DNA of 64,000 nt from Azadirachta indica (GCA_022749755.1 CM040452.1:16510350-16574349); one strand, 5' to 3'; counted from the first letter of the stretch, positions 1 to 12,594 are shown. Notes: generated by a model not told the origin, from the letters alone. Translations and numbers: made by a program.

Positions 1-2045
1 GAAATGCTTGTAACTAGCGTGTGAATGATGGCAACGTACTACTGCGGTTGTTGCCTCGTTGGTGCTCGTAACGTGAATATAATGTAATTTCCAATCCAAA
101 AACTTCAGACAAAATAATGTAATTTCCAATCCAAAACTACAGTTTTTGGTCTGAAGTTCTTTTTGGATGATTTTCTCGTTGGATTTGTTAATGGAAAAGA
201 CGTGTCCAATCCTTGTGCCTTGCTACAATTGGCTCACTGACTACACCCAATTCTATAGAATTTGGTGAGCTGAGGGGGCTGAAGTCAGTCCCCGATCTCG
301 AGTGTGTATACCGAAACAACTTTCTTCCTTTGATAAGCAACCGTCATTATACCTACCATTTATAGTATTCATTATAGCTACCATTTATAGTATTAATCTA
401 ACTTGTACTCTTTTAATGGTCCAACAAATTTGTTTGTTCTGAATCATTTTCATAAAAAAATCTAATTAATTTTGTTTATTTCCATTCAATCTATATTATC
501 TTATTCATTTTAATTTTTTGGTTCAGATCAACATACCAAAAGTATTCTCAATGGTATGCAAAGCGACTTAGTAATTCAGCTTGTGAACAGTATTAGCATG
601 ATCTGGTACGACACACACTATTTACGAATTGGACTGAGAAAAAAAGTTCATAGCTAGTGTTGTAAACAACTATCTGTGTCGTATTGAATCGAAAAAAAGA
701 AAAAAAGGGGTTTATAAGATTACAGTTCAAATTATCTGTGTGGTGTTGAACCGAAAAAAAAAAAAAGTAATTAACGAAAATGTAATTAACAAAAAAAAAG
801 GTTAATAAGATTACCGTTCAAGTTATAAACAGTAAAAATTAGTTATTATTTATTATATATAATAATACTATTCATTATTTATGAATAAATTAGATTGAAT
901 ATATTTATTTTATTGTGTATGTCATGTTAGTTTAATATAAAAGTTCATATAGAATTATTTTCATAGATCATACTGGTCCGACATAATTCATTTACTATCT
1001 CCAATTTATAACTACTATCAATATTCCAATAAATTAAGAGAATGTACAATTTCATATCGCCTTTCTCTGTTGATATATTTTCCATCAACTCAAAATAGTG
1101 AATCATTTGATGATTTTACATGCTCGTTTTGTTTGTAAATTGAAAATGTAATTATTTTCTCTTTCATATAGATATGTAAGCATTAAACAAACAGAAGCCC
1201 AATGTTATTTTTACTAATTAGTTACATTACTAGAATATATATTTTTTCTCTAATGGTTTTGTACTTCAGGTTATTTACTTTGAATAGAATTTTACTCTTA
1301 TAATTAGCTGGATTGGCATTGTCCAGTTTCAGTTTTGACATAAAAATTTAAGTTGCACTATTATTAAATTAATTTCAAACATTAATCTTAATAGACTACT
1401 TCTAATTTAAACAAATAAATTTGAGATGCATCAAGTATAACCAAACTAATTTAAAAGGAAATGAGTTGGTCCAATCTAAACATAAGTTAGATTGCATTAT
1501 AACTAAATTAATTTAAAAATAATATGCGTTTAAATCGAACACATTATGAATTGTATCATAATTGAATTATTTTAAAGATCAATCATATACCCTATTTTGA
1601 AGACAAAAAAATTTATTAAGTTTTGTTATAACTAAACAAATTTAAAAGCCTATTACAGCAGACCCTGAAACAGAAAAATGTTGAATGAACTAATTTAATT
1701 GCTAGGCTCAATATGTCCCCAACAAAAATATCATAATATAAATGAACTAGCTTAATTTTAGAAAGAAAAGTAAGAAAAGCTAACGAGATATTGAAGGCAA
1801 GGAACGATAATTCGTCTGAGCATTTAGATCATCTAGTCGTTTATAGGCATAGCATATCATTTTTGTTGGCTTATCGATGGCACCTCGTTTTAAAATCTAA
1901 TTAATGGACGATATTAAGTTCGCGTACTAACAGAAAAGATAAGTCGTCTGAAAGATCAAAAGTTGTTCAATATGGCCCAAAAATATGAAAAATAAAAGGG
2001 TAAATGAAATCTAAATGTCCACTTTATTGCTTAAATAATATTTAT
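1..2045. other. AT-rich intergenic DNA with short direct repeats
   Basis: No gene is visible. A 21-bp sequence occurs twice at 81-101 and 116-136. A longer unit built on a 'gaaccgaaaaaaa ... gattac.gttcaa' pattern occurs twice between about 670 and 830. Between 1425 and 1650 a motif resembling 'gcat.ataactaaa.taatttaaaa' recurs about four times at roughly 65-bp spacing. These look like decayed intergenic repeats. I see no convincing coding potential on either strand. Confidence 0.5.
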
Positions 2046-2957
2046 ACTTTCATTTTAAAAATAATTGTTGAATATTTTTTTTTTATAATTTTTTTCGTTA
2101 AAATTAATGGTTAACTCATACTAATTGATTCAATGATAAAAATACTCTTTTTGACTTTTTTTTTGTCAATATAATAATATAAATACCTTTTTTTATAATT
2201 TTTAGTTAATTTTTTAATTAAATAAATTATTTATGCGAAGACAATTTGATTTCAATTAAAAAGGTAAAAGTGTAATTTATTTTCAATTCTATTTTTAAAT
2301 TTCACCTTTTTTTAGTTTTGATTTTAAAGTATCTACTTTTTATTTAATTTTTATTTTTGTTTTTTTTACCCTAATCTATAATTAAAACAACACTCATGCA
2401 TTAGCAAATAATAATTATAAAATCAATAAATGACAAGAAAAATACTCAAACAACATAAAAAATAATTAAAAATAATAGTATTTATTGAAAAAAAATTGAA
2501 CCATGTGACAAATAATGGTATTTGCTAAAATAATATATATATAAAAAAATTTCACCTTAAATATAAAAGTATCATTATTTTTAATTATATTTATATTATT
2601 TGACTATTTTTCTTAGCACTTAATTAATTTGTAATTATTATTTATTAATATATAAGTGTTGTTTCAATTATAAATTAGGGTGAAAAATAAAAAAAAAGAT
2701 GACAATTTTAAAATAAAAATAAAAAAGAATATAACTAAAAATAAATTAAACTTTTCAATTTTTAATTAGAATAAAATTATCTTTGTATAATTAATTTATT
2801 TAATTAAAAATAATTAAAAATTATAAAAAGAGTATTTATATTATTATATTAATTAAATAAAAGTTAAAAGATATTTTTTATTATTGAACTAATTAATAAT
2901 TAATTTTAATAAAAAATTAATACGAAGAATACGTTCGAAAATTATTTTTGAAGTGAT
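2046..2957. repeat. Long imperfect inverted repeat (foldback / MITE-like)
   Basis: The left arm (about 2046-2490) matches the reverse complement of the right arm (about 2565-2957) over most of its length, with a loop of only about 75 bp. Matching landmarks, read inward, are 'ataataatataaatac', then 'accctaat.tataatt.aaacaacac', then 'aaaaatact/agtcaaa'. The arms are AT-rich and differ by scattered substitutions and small indels. I found no coding sequence and no clear target-site duplication. It is most likely a non-autonomous foldback or MITE-type element. A transcript would form a hairpin with arms of about 400 bp. Confidence 0.75.
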
Positions 2958-3043
2958 AACGGAAATGTCATGGAGACAGTAAAATAAGATCCAGCCCATT
3001 TAAATACAGAGTCGACTTTGACAAAGTATCTCAGTAACTTCCA

Positions 3044-3150
3044 GAACATTCTGCATGGTTCTTCGATCGAACCAAATCTGGGTTCCAGCCTTCGGGGATG
3101 TAATCCAGCTATCTGGAAAGTACTAGAATACCCTTTCCACTAATATAAAT
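3044..3150 (+). promoter_or_regulatory. Heat-shock elements and TATA box of the small HSP gene
   Basis: GAA at 3044 and TTC at 3049 form a GAAnnTTC core, and another TTC sits in register at 3059. A second site has GAA at 3116, TAC at 3121 (one mismatch to TTC) and GAA at 3126. These are arrays of 5-bp modules as bound by heat-shock factor. A TATAAAT box lies at 3144-3150, about 115 bp before the ATG. This arrangement is usual for heat-induced class I small HSP genes. Confidence 0.75.
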
Positions 3151-3266
3151 TGTCTGAATCACCTCCCTTCCATCGGCACGAGCAAAAGCAATTATACCGA
3201 AGGCACTTCCGTTCTACACCCTCGGCGTTTCCCTTATCCTTCAACTTCTTCTTTCAAATATTGAAA

Positions 3267-3728
3267 ATGTCGATGATCCGACGAAGGAACTTCTTTGATC
3301 CATTCTCTCTTGATGTTTGGGATCCATTCAAAGATTTTCTTCCTCCTTCTTCCTCCTCCCTTGTATCCCATTTCCCTCGAGAAACCTCCGCTTTTGTTAA
3401 CACCCGCGTGGATTGGAAGGAAACCCCAGAAGCTCACGTGTTCAAGGCCGATCTTCCCGGTCTCAAGAAGGAGGAAGTGAAGGTCCAGATTGAAGACGAC
3501 AGGGTGCTTCAGATCAGAGGAGAGAGGAACATAGAGAAGGAAGACAAGAACGACACGTGGCATCGCGTGGAGCGTAGCAGTGGCAAGTTCTCTAGGAGTT
3601 TCAGGTTGCCTGAGAATGTGAAGGTGGACCAGATCAAGGCTTCGATGGAGAATGGTGTTCTTACTGTCACTGTCCCTAAAGTGGTGATGAAGACAGTTAA
3701 TGTGAAGGCGATTGAGATTTCTGGCTGA
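3267..3728 (+). CDS. Class I small heat-shock protein (about 17.5 kDa)
   Basis: Cytosolic class I small HSP, an ATP-independent chaperone that holds unfolding proteins as a large oligomer. I start at the ATG at 3267 (MSMIRR...), which gives 153 residues, the usual length. Reading could extend upstream to 3150 only from a TTG, through a leader that lies in the 5' UTR just after the TATA box. The N-terminal arm has the class I pattern [12 protein letters not shown]. The alpha-crystallin domain runs from about residue 45 to 135, including [18 protein letters not shown] and the GVLTVTVPK motif. The C-terminal AIEIS supplies the I-x-I anchor. There is no intron, as expected. Heat-shock elements and a TATA box precede it. 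It is the only intact member of the three copies in the window. Confidence 0.94.
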   Translation: MSMIRRRNFFDPFSLDVWDPFKDFLPPSSSSLVSHFPRETSAFVNTRVDWKETPEAHVFKADLPGLKKEEVKVQIEDDRVLQIRGERNIEKEDKNDTWHRVERSSGKFSRSFRLPENVKVDQIKASMENGVLTVTVPKVVMKTVNVKAIEISG

Positions 3729-6010
3729 AAATAAAAAACAGTCTGGCGCCTCTCCCCTGTGACAGTAATCATAGATATTATGTCTACGTTTATTTTTAGT
3801 ATATGTTTGATGAAATGCTTCTTCTGGTGGAAATGTGCGAGTGATTTTTGTTTGTTGTTGGTTCTTGTATCTTGATATAAATATAACCCAACTCTTTAAG
3901 CTGGGTGTGAATTGAATCTTTGACGATTTTTCTTTCAAATATTTTCGGTTCAGTTCATTGGCTTTAGATTTTGCCCTCTGTTACTCTTTCAATTCAGCAG
4001 AGAACTTAAAAAGGGATTATCCGCAATTTCTATATCCTCAAGCCTTTGTGTGCAGGCATCCCATATGCCACTCTAAAATTGCAAACATAATTTACAGAGT
4101 GGGGCTCTTCTGGACATTAAGTTGAGCCAGGAAAAGAGTTAGATCTTTGAGAAATTTTGATAACCAAAATTATATGTCAACCTTAAACGGTTCTGAAACT
4201 TCTGCTAGCTACTGACTGGAATCATGCTGCTTCTCGCTTCCTCTTTCTTGAAATATCATCAGCAGCACGGAACCTCGAACCTCGAACATTACTTCTTCAT
4301 GTGTTTAAATAGGTGAGAAAGATCGTTAACGCTTGAATTTTTGAGGCTGCTGTGTATTCAGGTGTATTTGGGATAGAAATCAACGCATTATCGTGAAGAT
4401 GTATAGTTTATTAGAACTGGTCATTTGACATGTACAACTAAGCTGGAAGGTTTAATATATACATCTTAACTTGAATCTATCAAAACTCATCTTTAAATTA
4501 CTTCAGTAAGGCATAATCTGAATTTGTGGATCGATTAAGGTTAACCTTAATGCTTATTGAGCCAAAAATTTTTCAATTTATTGAAATATTCATAATTGAA
4601 TTCATTGTTTCAAATCAAATTTTTATGCGTGGGATTGAGATTAGCTCCAGTGAAGAAAAAGGAAAAATGTTAAACATATATGAATGTATGGTTAAATGCT
4701 AGTTGTAGTTTTGTAGAGTATTTGCATGAGTGTCTGTGTGTCATAATAAATTCACACTATTGTGAGGTTTTCCTGTCGTATTAAAGTGTTGGCTGAATTT
4801 TTTTTAAATTGGAGGGTAGATATTGGTTATGAGAGAAATTTATCTAATCCACATGCTAAATCATAAATGGTTGATGGCTTTTGGAGGTTCGATGTCAATA
4901 CTTTCAAGCTTCTAAATCCAAATTTGGCTTTTACACTCCTAAATTCAAATTTGACTTTTAAACCTTTTACATTCCAATGAGTCCATGGTTCGAGTCGGAG
5001 CAAATTAGTTTTACTATCAATATAAAGTAATACAATAGTCTAATAGATTATCACAATTATGGAGAAATCATATCAAGATTTGAGAAACTTGTTCACGGTG
5101 GTATTTAATATAATTAATTGTAATTAACAAACTAAAGTTATGGAAAAGGCAATTTTTCAGTTTAAAACAATCAGTTTTTAGGTTAGGAGATTAGAGAGAA
5201 TAATGATTTCAGCCTGAAAAAGGAGAATCCCTTAAACGTGAGTTATATTCCATTGATATAATGTGTGATGTAAAGTTGTGGTAAAACACAATTAGCTCAT
5301 GCAATCTTGTTTTAAGGCAAGTTGACTTTTTTAATACAAGAATTTATTTAAGAATTAAATTAGTATAATTTAATCTCAGTTAAACAGCTTGAGTCCATTT
5401 GTATCTTTATATACATTACTTGATAAAATAACTTAGTTTTGGCTTGAGCTTAACATATGATCAATTTTTGTGTATCAACAATATCTCACTATATGTACAT
5501 AAAAGTTTGGAATATATTATAGCTATCATATCTAAACCTTAGTAGAATTTTGATGCATATATTAGTAAATTGTAATGTTACATTAAAAAAAATTCACAAA
5601 TTATTATTGGAAGTTTAAATATTATCAAGTTTTGACATAGTCACACTAATAGATTGTGTCTATGCATTCTTAATTCACCATTACTTCAAATTTGAGATAA
5701 ATCTAAATTGATTTATATTTGAAGATGTAAACAACATAACAATCTAACCTAGGGGTTCAAAAAATTGAATTGACTGAAGTTAAATATTTTTGGATTAGAA
5801 CATTATTTGTGTATATAGTTTGACTCTACTGTAGAACATGTTAAATGGTTGTGGAGTCAAAACCACTAAATGTAATTTAAGGATGGTTGATTATTTATTT
5901 ATTTATTATAATAAAAAATTATGAAAATTGTTCTTGTTTGTTTAAAGCAAAACCCATCAATCTTGGGTTGGGCCATTCAGCCCATTTCTTACAAATTCAA
6001 GCCTCAAAAC
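3729..6010. other. Intergenic between small HSP copies
   Basis: This holds the 3' UTR of the first small HSP and AT-rich DNA. I see no gene, RNA or clear transposon. Confidence 0.5.
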
Positions 6011-6011
6011 G

Positions 6012-6100
6012 TTCGCGAAAAGACGGGAAAGATCATTAACAGAGAGCACAAAATTTTGATTCGAGAAAGTACCGGATTTTTCCTTTGTCTCGTTATAAAT
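6012..6100 (+). promoter_or_regulatory. Heat-shock elements and TATA box of second small HSP copy
   Basis: TTC at 6012 and GAA at 6017 form a perfect TTCnnGAA pair, with a further in-register GAA at 6027. A second TTCnnGAA pair has TTC at 6060 and GAA at 6065. TATAAAT lies at 6094-6100, about 122 bp before the position where the start codon should be. The promoter therefore looks intact although the start codon behind it is lost. Confidence 0.7.
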
Positions 6101-6221
6101 ATTCAACCTACCCCCCCGCCGCAGTGAAACGAATTGCGGTTTACGCACGTGTAAGCTGCCAAACAGCTTTCAATTATAATCCTCAAAACTTTCCATGAAC
6201 CTTACATTGCGGTAGATAATC

Positions 6222-6680
6222 AAGGCACTAATTCTTAGCTTCTTCGGTAACTCTCATAGCAGCATCTTTGATCCTCTCTGGCATCCATTCAAGGACTTTT
6301 CTTTTTCTTCTGCTTTATCTCCTCTTTACCCAGAAACCTCTGCTTTTGTGAACACCCGCGTGGACTGGAAGGAAACTGCTGAAGCTCACGTTTTCAAGGC
6401 GGATCTTCCGGGACTGAAGAAAGAGGAAGTGAAGGTGGAGATTGAAGATGACAGGGTGCTTCAAATAAGTGGCCAGAGGAATATAGTAAAGGAAGACAAG
6501 AACGACACTTGGCATCGAGTGGAGCGTACCGGTGGTATGTTCTTGAGGAGGTTTAGGCTGCCTGAGAACGTAAAAATGGATCAGATTAAGGCTTCAATGG
6601 AGAATGGAGTGCTCACTGTTAATGTTCCTAAAGTGGAGGTCAAAAAACCTTATGTCAAGGCCATTGAGATCTCTGGTTAA
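6222..6680 (+). pseudogene. Class I small HSP copy lacking its start codon
   Basis: The frame is open from 6222 to the stop at 6680 and reads as a full class I small HSP. It begins ALILSFFGN, then [14 protein letters not shown], then the whole alpha-crystallin domain with VDWKET, FKADLPG and GVLTVNVPK, and ends AIEISG. At the expected first codon stands AAG (6222-6224) followed by GCACTAATT; relatives have ATG-GCA-CT. The next codons upstream lead to an in-frame TAG at 6213 with no ATG between. The first in-frame ATG lies deep in the crystallin domain. Compared with copy 1, about four residues are missing from the FSLD part of the N-arm. Either it is a recently disabled gene, or it starts at a non-AUG codon, or the base is an assembly error. 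The promoter is intact. Confidence 0.85.
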
Positions 6681-7356
6681 AACAATGGAATGTTGTCTTG
6701 ATAACATCTAATATGTTAGAGGGTAAACATTGTACTTTGACGTGTCTTTGTTAGCGTGTCCAGAGAAACGAAGTGTCTAATGTTATGGTTTCAAAAATCC
6801 GTTGTCTCAGTTTGTTTATATAAATTGTAAGACTTGTACGCTTTAATATAAGGTTACTCTTAAGTTCAGATTTGTTTCTATTTGGTCTTTTTGTTGATCC
6901 TGTGTGGGGCAAGATGAAGTAAGCTCACCGTTTCAGATTTCCTTACTTCAGAGTTAATGTGAAGTAGACTATTTGAGTGACTAAGAGATGGTATCGGGTG
7001 CCTTGGAGGGGAATGTTTCTGTCTTATAATTATTATTGCAGGAACCTAGCTTGAGGGTGTTGCAAAATGCAACCAACAGTATTAGGCCCTAACATTGTTA
7101 AATAATCTGCTTGGGAAAAGAGAAAGAAAGTTCCATCCATATTCAAACATATAGGCCATCCTTGTTAAATAAGTTAAAGTGTAATTATTTACATTGGCTC
7201 ATGTGGTCTTGTGGACTTCATGTAGTCTATACTGGATGTCATTAAATGTTCATTACGAATTTACATACAGATTATAAATGACTCTGGTATTTGTTATAGC
7301 TGGTGCCGTCCTAAAAGCCAACATTTCCATTGGGAGAGAAGCTTTAAAGAGAAGTG
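6681..7356. other. Intergenic between small HSP copy 2 and UGT copy 1
   Basis: 3' UTR of the small HSP copy, then the promoter region of the glycosyltransferase copy. No further gene is seen. Confidence 0.5.
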
Positions 7357-7836
7357 ATGGACGTGCAAGCACAGAGAGGTTGGCGTTTGGTGCTGGTTCC
7401 TTGTCCATTCCATGGCCATATAAATCCTATGCTTCATCTGGGCATCATCCATGACACCAAGGGGTTTTCCATTACAGTTGCTCGCCCCCAATTCAATTTT
7501 CCTAATCCTTGTGATCATCCTGACTTTGTATTCCTGCCCATATCAGATGGTTTATCTGTTTCTGATCTCGTTTCTAAAGATTTTATAGATTTCATATTGA
7601 GTCTTAATGTCAACTGCAAAGAGCCACTTCAGGGATCCTTGACAGAGAATACAGATAAACAGGAGTGCCCTGAAAAGCTCCCCTGGATCGTTTATTATGA
7701 ATAAATGTACTTCGGAGAAGAAGTGGCTCATCATTTGAATCTTCCAAGCATTGTCTTAAGCACGGGCAGTGCAGCCAATTTGGTGACAAATATGCATTTC
7801 CTCGACTGCAAAAGGAAGGTCTCATTCCCTTGCAAG
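7357..7836 (+). pseudogene. UGT76-like glycosyltransferase copy 1, exon 1 (broken)
   Basis: Family 1 UDP-sugar glycosyltransferases move a sugar from a UDP-sugar to small acceptors in the cytosol. The ATG at 7357 opens MDVQAQRGWRLVLVPCPFHGHINPM, which includes the catalytic histidine in GHINPM. The sequence then follows the family through FSITVA and FLPISDGLS to LPWIVYYE. A TAA stop follows at 7702-7704, where relatives have the YDA-MYF codons. Homology resumes at once with MYFGEEVAHHLNLPSIVLSTGSAAN, then a 1-bp shift disrupts the YAFPRLQKEG part. A donor site CAAG|GTATG ends the exon at 7836. Exon 2 lies about 6.1 kb downstream because a copia element sits in the intron. Confidence 0.88.
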
Positions 7837-7864
7837 GTATGATTGACCATTTTTATTTGCTTTT

Positions 7865-8622
7865 TGTGAAATTGTAAAGTTCACTTTTGATAAATAGTAC
7901 CGTATAGATAAATAGTATTATATAGATGAACAGTACTGTATTTATGAACAGTATCGTACTATATAAAAGTATTAAAATATATTGAAAGTGTAGTTATTTC
8001 TTTTTGACTTTTTTTACTAATTAGATTGGTGTTAGGTGGAAAAAGTTTGAATTTAGGTAGTGGTTGGTAGGTGGAGAAATTTGTGGAGTAAATTGTGAAA
8101 TGTATGTTGAAAATGGGAGAAAGAAACTACTATAAATACTTCACCCTTTTTACTATTTCATTTATTTAAAAAATCATCCTTTGAGAGTTTCTACAAAGAG
8201 AGAAAAATTAGTTTTTTCTTTGTGTTGTATTCTTTACTTAGAGCTGTTTCTTCTATTTCGACAAAGAGTGTGAAATACTCTTATTTAAAAAGTTATTCTT
8301 TCCTTATTATTAGAGAGAAAGAGAGTTGTAATCCCCACTTTAAAATAGTGAAATACTGTTATACTTGCTTATAGTTTTTACCCTAATTTATTTAGAGGTT
8401 TTCCACATAAAATATTTGTATCGATTTATTTTACTATTTTATTTTACTATAAACGGTTATATCTCCTATTTATTATTGTTATTTTGATGGACGGTTATAC
8501 TTCATACTTATTTATTGCTTTACGGTGATGGATGGTTATACCTTCTACATAACATTTATTTTCATTGTTTTCTCAATTTCATTATAATTACGTGTTTTGT
8601 TTCGACTCTTAATTTCCTAACA
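7865..8622 (+). repeat. 5' LTR of the copia element
   Basis: 758 bp, TG...CA ends. It contains an extra tandem piece of about 18 bp near 7905 that the 3' LTR lacks, and a TATAAATAC motif near 8133. Compared with the 3' LTR it shows many T-for-C and A-for-G differences. Confidence 0.93.
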
Positions 8623-8623
8623 A

Positions 8624-8641
8624 TGGTATCAGAGCTATTGG
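8624..8641 (+). other. Primer-binding site (initiator Met tRNA)
   Basis: TGGTATCAGAGCTATTGG lies one base after the 5' LTR. It is complementary to the 3' end of plant initiator methionine tRNA, the usual copia primer. Confidence 0.9.
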
Positions 8642-8713
8642 TTGTGCGGGTTACTGTTCATAGTTACTATTTACAAGTACTATTGACGGTGAAGAAGTAG
8701 ATAATCATCAACA

Positions 8714-9577
8714 ATGGCAGTAAAGTTTGAAATTGAGAAATTCAACGAAAATAATTTTTCGTTGTGGAAAATGAAAATGAAGGCAATTTTAAAGAAGGAC
8801 AAGTGTCTAGCAGCAATTGATGAAAAACCCTCGGATATCGACACAAACAAGTGAAACGAGATAGACGGTGATGCAATTGTCGATCTACACTTGGGATTAG
8901 CTGATGGAGTATTAGCTAGTGTGGAGGAGATGAAGACGGCAAAAGAGATATGGGATATTTTGACAAAATTGTACGAGGCCAAGTCATTACATAATAAAAT
9001 CTTCTTAAAGAGAAGACTTTACACGCTTCGAATGGCGGAATCCACATCGGTGACTGACCATATCAACATCTTGAAAACTCTATTTTCACAACTTATAACG
9101 TTGGGGTACAAAATGGAGTAAAATGAACGTAGGGAGATTCTATTTCAAAGTTTACCCGACTCTTATGATCAACTCATCATCAACTTGACAACTAATGTTC
9201 AAACGGACTCTTTAGTCTTTAATGATGTTGCAGCCACTGTCTTAGAAGAAAAAAAGAGGCGCAGAAACAGGGAAGATAGAAATGTGAGTTCGCAGCAAGC
9301 AGAAGCATTACTGATGACAAGAGGAAGATCAACTGAACGTAAGTCCAGTGGGAGCCAAAATCAAGGTAGATCAAAAAGTAAGAAGAATGTCAAGTGCTAC
9401 AATTGTGGCAAGAAAGGGCACGTCAAAAAGGATTGTTGGAATAATAAGAAAAGTGGAGATTCTGAACATCAAAAGCTCAAGGTTGTGTTGCAAGTACCTC
9501 AAATGATGGTGAAGTACTATATGGTGAGGCAACAACGATTGTTGAAGGTAGAAAACGACTTGCTGATGTCTGACTTG
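8714..9577 (+). pseudogene. copia gag (degenerate)
   Basis: The ATG at 8714 opens MAVKFEIEKFNENNFSLW, a typical copia gag start. The UBN2/gag body continues to a zinc knuckle CYNCGKKGHVKKDC at about 9393-9434. In-frame stops occur at about 8852 (after DTNK) and 9119 (after GYKME), and another ends the frame at 9578. The K/R-rich stretch before the knuckle is usual for nucleic-acid binding. Confidence 0.85.
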
Positions 9578-12500
9578 TAGACTCAGGAGCAACATGGCAC
9601 ATGACCTTTCGAAGAGAATGGTTTCACACATATGAACCTATCTCTAAAGGATCTGTATACATGGGAGATGATCACACCTTGGAGATTGCTGGTATTGGTA
9701 CTATTAATATAAAAATACATGATAGAACAGTTCGCATTATTAAAGAGGTACGACATGTTAAAAGCTTGAAGAACAATTTATTGTCTTTAGGACAATTAGA
9801 TGATCTTGGATGCAAAACTCATATTGAGAATGGGATTGTGAAGATTGTTAGAGGAGCGCTTGTGGTTTTGAAGGCAGAAAAAATTACTGCAAATTTATTC
9901 ATGCTTAAAGGAGAAACACAACAGAAAGCTGATGTGTGTGTTGCTTCAACCAGCAAAGGAGAAGACTTGACAATGATATGGCATCTTAAACTCGGCCACA
10001 TGTCAGAACAAGGTTTGAAGATTCTCTCCGATCGAAAGCTACCTCCAAGAGTTAAAGCGGTGAAACTACCGTTTTGCGAGCATTGTGTTACAAGTAAGCA
10101 GCATAAGTTGAAGTTCAACAAATCTAATGCTGGGAGTAAATGCATTCTAAACTTTATTTATTCTGATATTTGGGAATCATCGGAAATGTCTCTAGGAGGA
10201 GAAAAGTATCTTGTGACTTTTATTGATGATTACTCCAGGAGATGTTGGGTATATCCAATTAAGAAAAAGTCAGAAGTATTTCCAGTGTTCAAAGACTTCA
10301 AAGCGCGAGTGGAACTTGAATTTGGGAAGAAGATCAAGTGTTTGAGAACAGACAATGGAAGAGAGTATACAGACGGTGAGTTTCTTGCACTATGTAAGTA
10401 AGAAGGTATTGAAAGACAATTCACAGTACCATACACTCCGCAGCAAAATGGAGTGGCAGAGTGGATGAACAGAACTCTTGTAGAAAAGATAAGAGTTATG
10501 TTGAGAATTGCGGGACAACCTCATTCATTTTGGGCAAAAGCAGCAAAGACTGCTTGTTATATGATAAATCGGTCACCATCAACAGCAATTGGGTTGAAGA
10601 CGCCGATCGAGATGTGGACTGGTAAACCAGTTGATTACTCTCATCTACATTCATTTGGATGTCCTGTGTATGTAATGTACAATGCCCAAGAAAGAACGAA
10701 GTTAGATCCAAAATCTAGAAAGTGTATATTCTTGGGGTATACTGATGGTGTAAAGGGGTATCGCTTATGGGATCCCACTGTCCGCAAGGTCATAGTCAGC
10801 AGGGATGTTATCTTTGTAGAAGATCAACTACAAGAAAAAGATGAAGATGATAGCATATTAAAGCAAAGCTCAGAGACTACAACATTACACGTGAAAAATA
10901 ATAAAGCACAAGAAATTTCAGACTTTTCTGTGAGCACGAGGTACCAGAACCAGTTAGGTCTGAGGCTCCAGAAGTTCATCGGTAAACTCGCGATAGGAAA
11001 CCACCAACTTGGCACTTGGAGTATGTTACGGAGAGTAATGTAGCATACTGTCTTCTAACAGAGGATGGCGAGCCCTCAACTTTTCATAAAGTTTCGAATA
11101 GCTCAGATGCATCTTTATGGATGACAGCAATGTAGGAAGAGATTGAAGCTCTACATAAGAACAAGACATATGAACTAGTATCATTACCACATGGAAGAAA
11201 AGCCGTTGGTAACAAATGGGTTTACAAGATCAAGCGGGATAGTAATGATCAAGTGGAACAGTATCGTGCACGATTGGTGGTGAAGGTATATGCTCAAAAG
11301 GAAGGTATTGACTTTAATGAGATATTTTCACCGGTGGTTTGACTTACAACAGTCAGAATAGTCCTAAATATGTTAAAACTGCATTTCTTCATGGGAAGCT
11401 TGAAGAAGAAATCTATATGCTCCAACCAGAAGGTTTTACTGAAACAGGCAAGGAGAACTTGGTTTGCAAGTTAAACAAGTTTTTGTACGGTTTAAAACAG
11501 GCGCCAAGGTGTTGGTACAAGAGATTTGATTCCTTTATAATTAGTCTTGGGTACAACAGACTCAGTTCAGACCATTGTACATACTACAAAAGGTTTGATG
11601 GTGATAATGATTTCATTATTTTGTTGTTGTACGTGGATGACATGTTGATAGCAGGCCTCAACAAAGATTGAGTCCAAGAATTAAAGGCACAGTTGGCTAG
11701 GGAATTTGAAATGAAGGACTTGAGACTAGCAAACAAGATTCTAGAGATGCAAATTCACCGAAACAGAAATAATAGGAAGATTTGGCTATCTCAGAAGAAT
11801 TATTTGAGAAAAATCTTACGACGCTTCAACATGCAAGAAAGTAAGCCAATTTCTACCCCACTTCCTATTAATTTCAAGTTATCCTCAAGTATGTGTCCTA
11901 GCAATGAAGCAGAGAGGAGAGAGATGTCTCGAGTATCGTATGCATCAGCAGTGAGAAGTTTGATGTTCGCTATGATATGCACAAGACTAGATATTGCACA
12001 AGCAGTGGGAGCAGTTAGTCGTTTTATGGCGAATCCTGGTAGAGAGCATTGGGAAATTGTGAAGAGGATTTTGAAATATATCAAAGGAACCTCAGATGCT
12101 GCATTATGTTATGGAGGATTGGAATTCACTGTCAAGGGTTATGTGGACTCAGTTTTGCAGGAGATCTGAATAAAAGGAAATCTACTACAGGCTATGTGTT
12201 TATACTTGCAGGGGCAGTTGTAAGTTGGGTTTCAAAACTGCAGACTATTGTGACATTATCCACCACAAAAGCAGAATACATGGCGGCTACACAAGCTTGT
12301 AAGGAAGCTGTCTGGATTCAAAGATTATTAGAAGAGCTCGGGCACAAATAAGATAAAATCACTTTGTTTTATGATAGTCAGAGCGCCTTACACATTACAA
12401 AGAATCCAGCATTTCATTCAAGGACAAAGTACATAGGGGTTCAATATTATTTTGTTCGAGAAGTAGTGGAAGATGGAAGTGTAGATATGCAAAAGATACA

Positions 12501-12594
12501 CACCAACGAAAATCTGGCAGATGTAATGACCAAACCAATAAACACTGACAAGTTTATATGGTGTAGATCCTCAAATGACCTAGCAGAAACGTAA
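9577..12594 (+). pseudogene. copia pol: protease, integrase, RT, RNase H (degenerate)
   Basis: The protease active-site motif VDSGATWHM begins at 9577. A gag-pre-integrase segment follows (WHLKLGHMSEQGLKIL, near 9980), then a zinc-binding region with CEHCVTSKQHK. The integrase core carries YSDIW, FIDDYSRR and RTDNGREY, and QQNGVAEWMNRT follows near 10441. Reverse transcriptase spans about 11130-12090 with LLYVDDMLIAG near 11626. RNase H (about 12169-12594) ends in the ADVMTKPI motif. Stops or shifts occur near 10399, 11041, 11134, 11339, 11669 and 12167, so no full polyprotein can be made. Confidence 0.9.

Noticed and set aside
3150..3266. Longer N-terminus for the small HSP from 3150
   Set aside because: It begins at a TTG directly after the TATA box and adds a leader that no class I small HSP has. 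The ATG at 3267 gives the normal length.
3234..3938. 234-codon open frame on the minus strand over the small HSP
   Set aside because: It is a shadow of a strongly biased coding region, with no family resemblance, and lies antisense to a clear gene.
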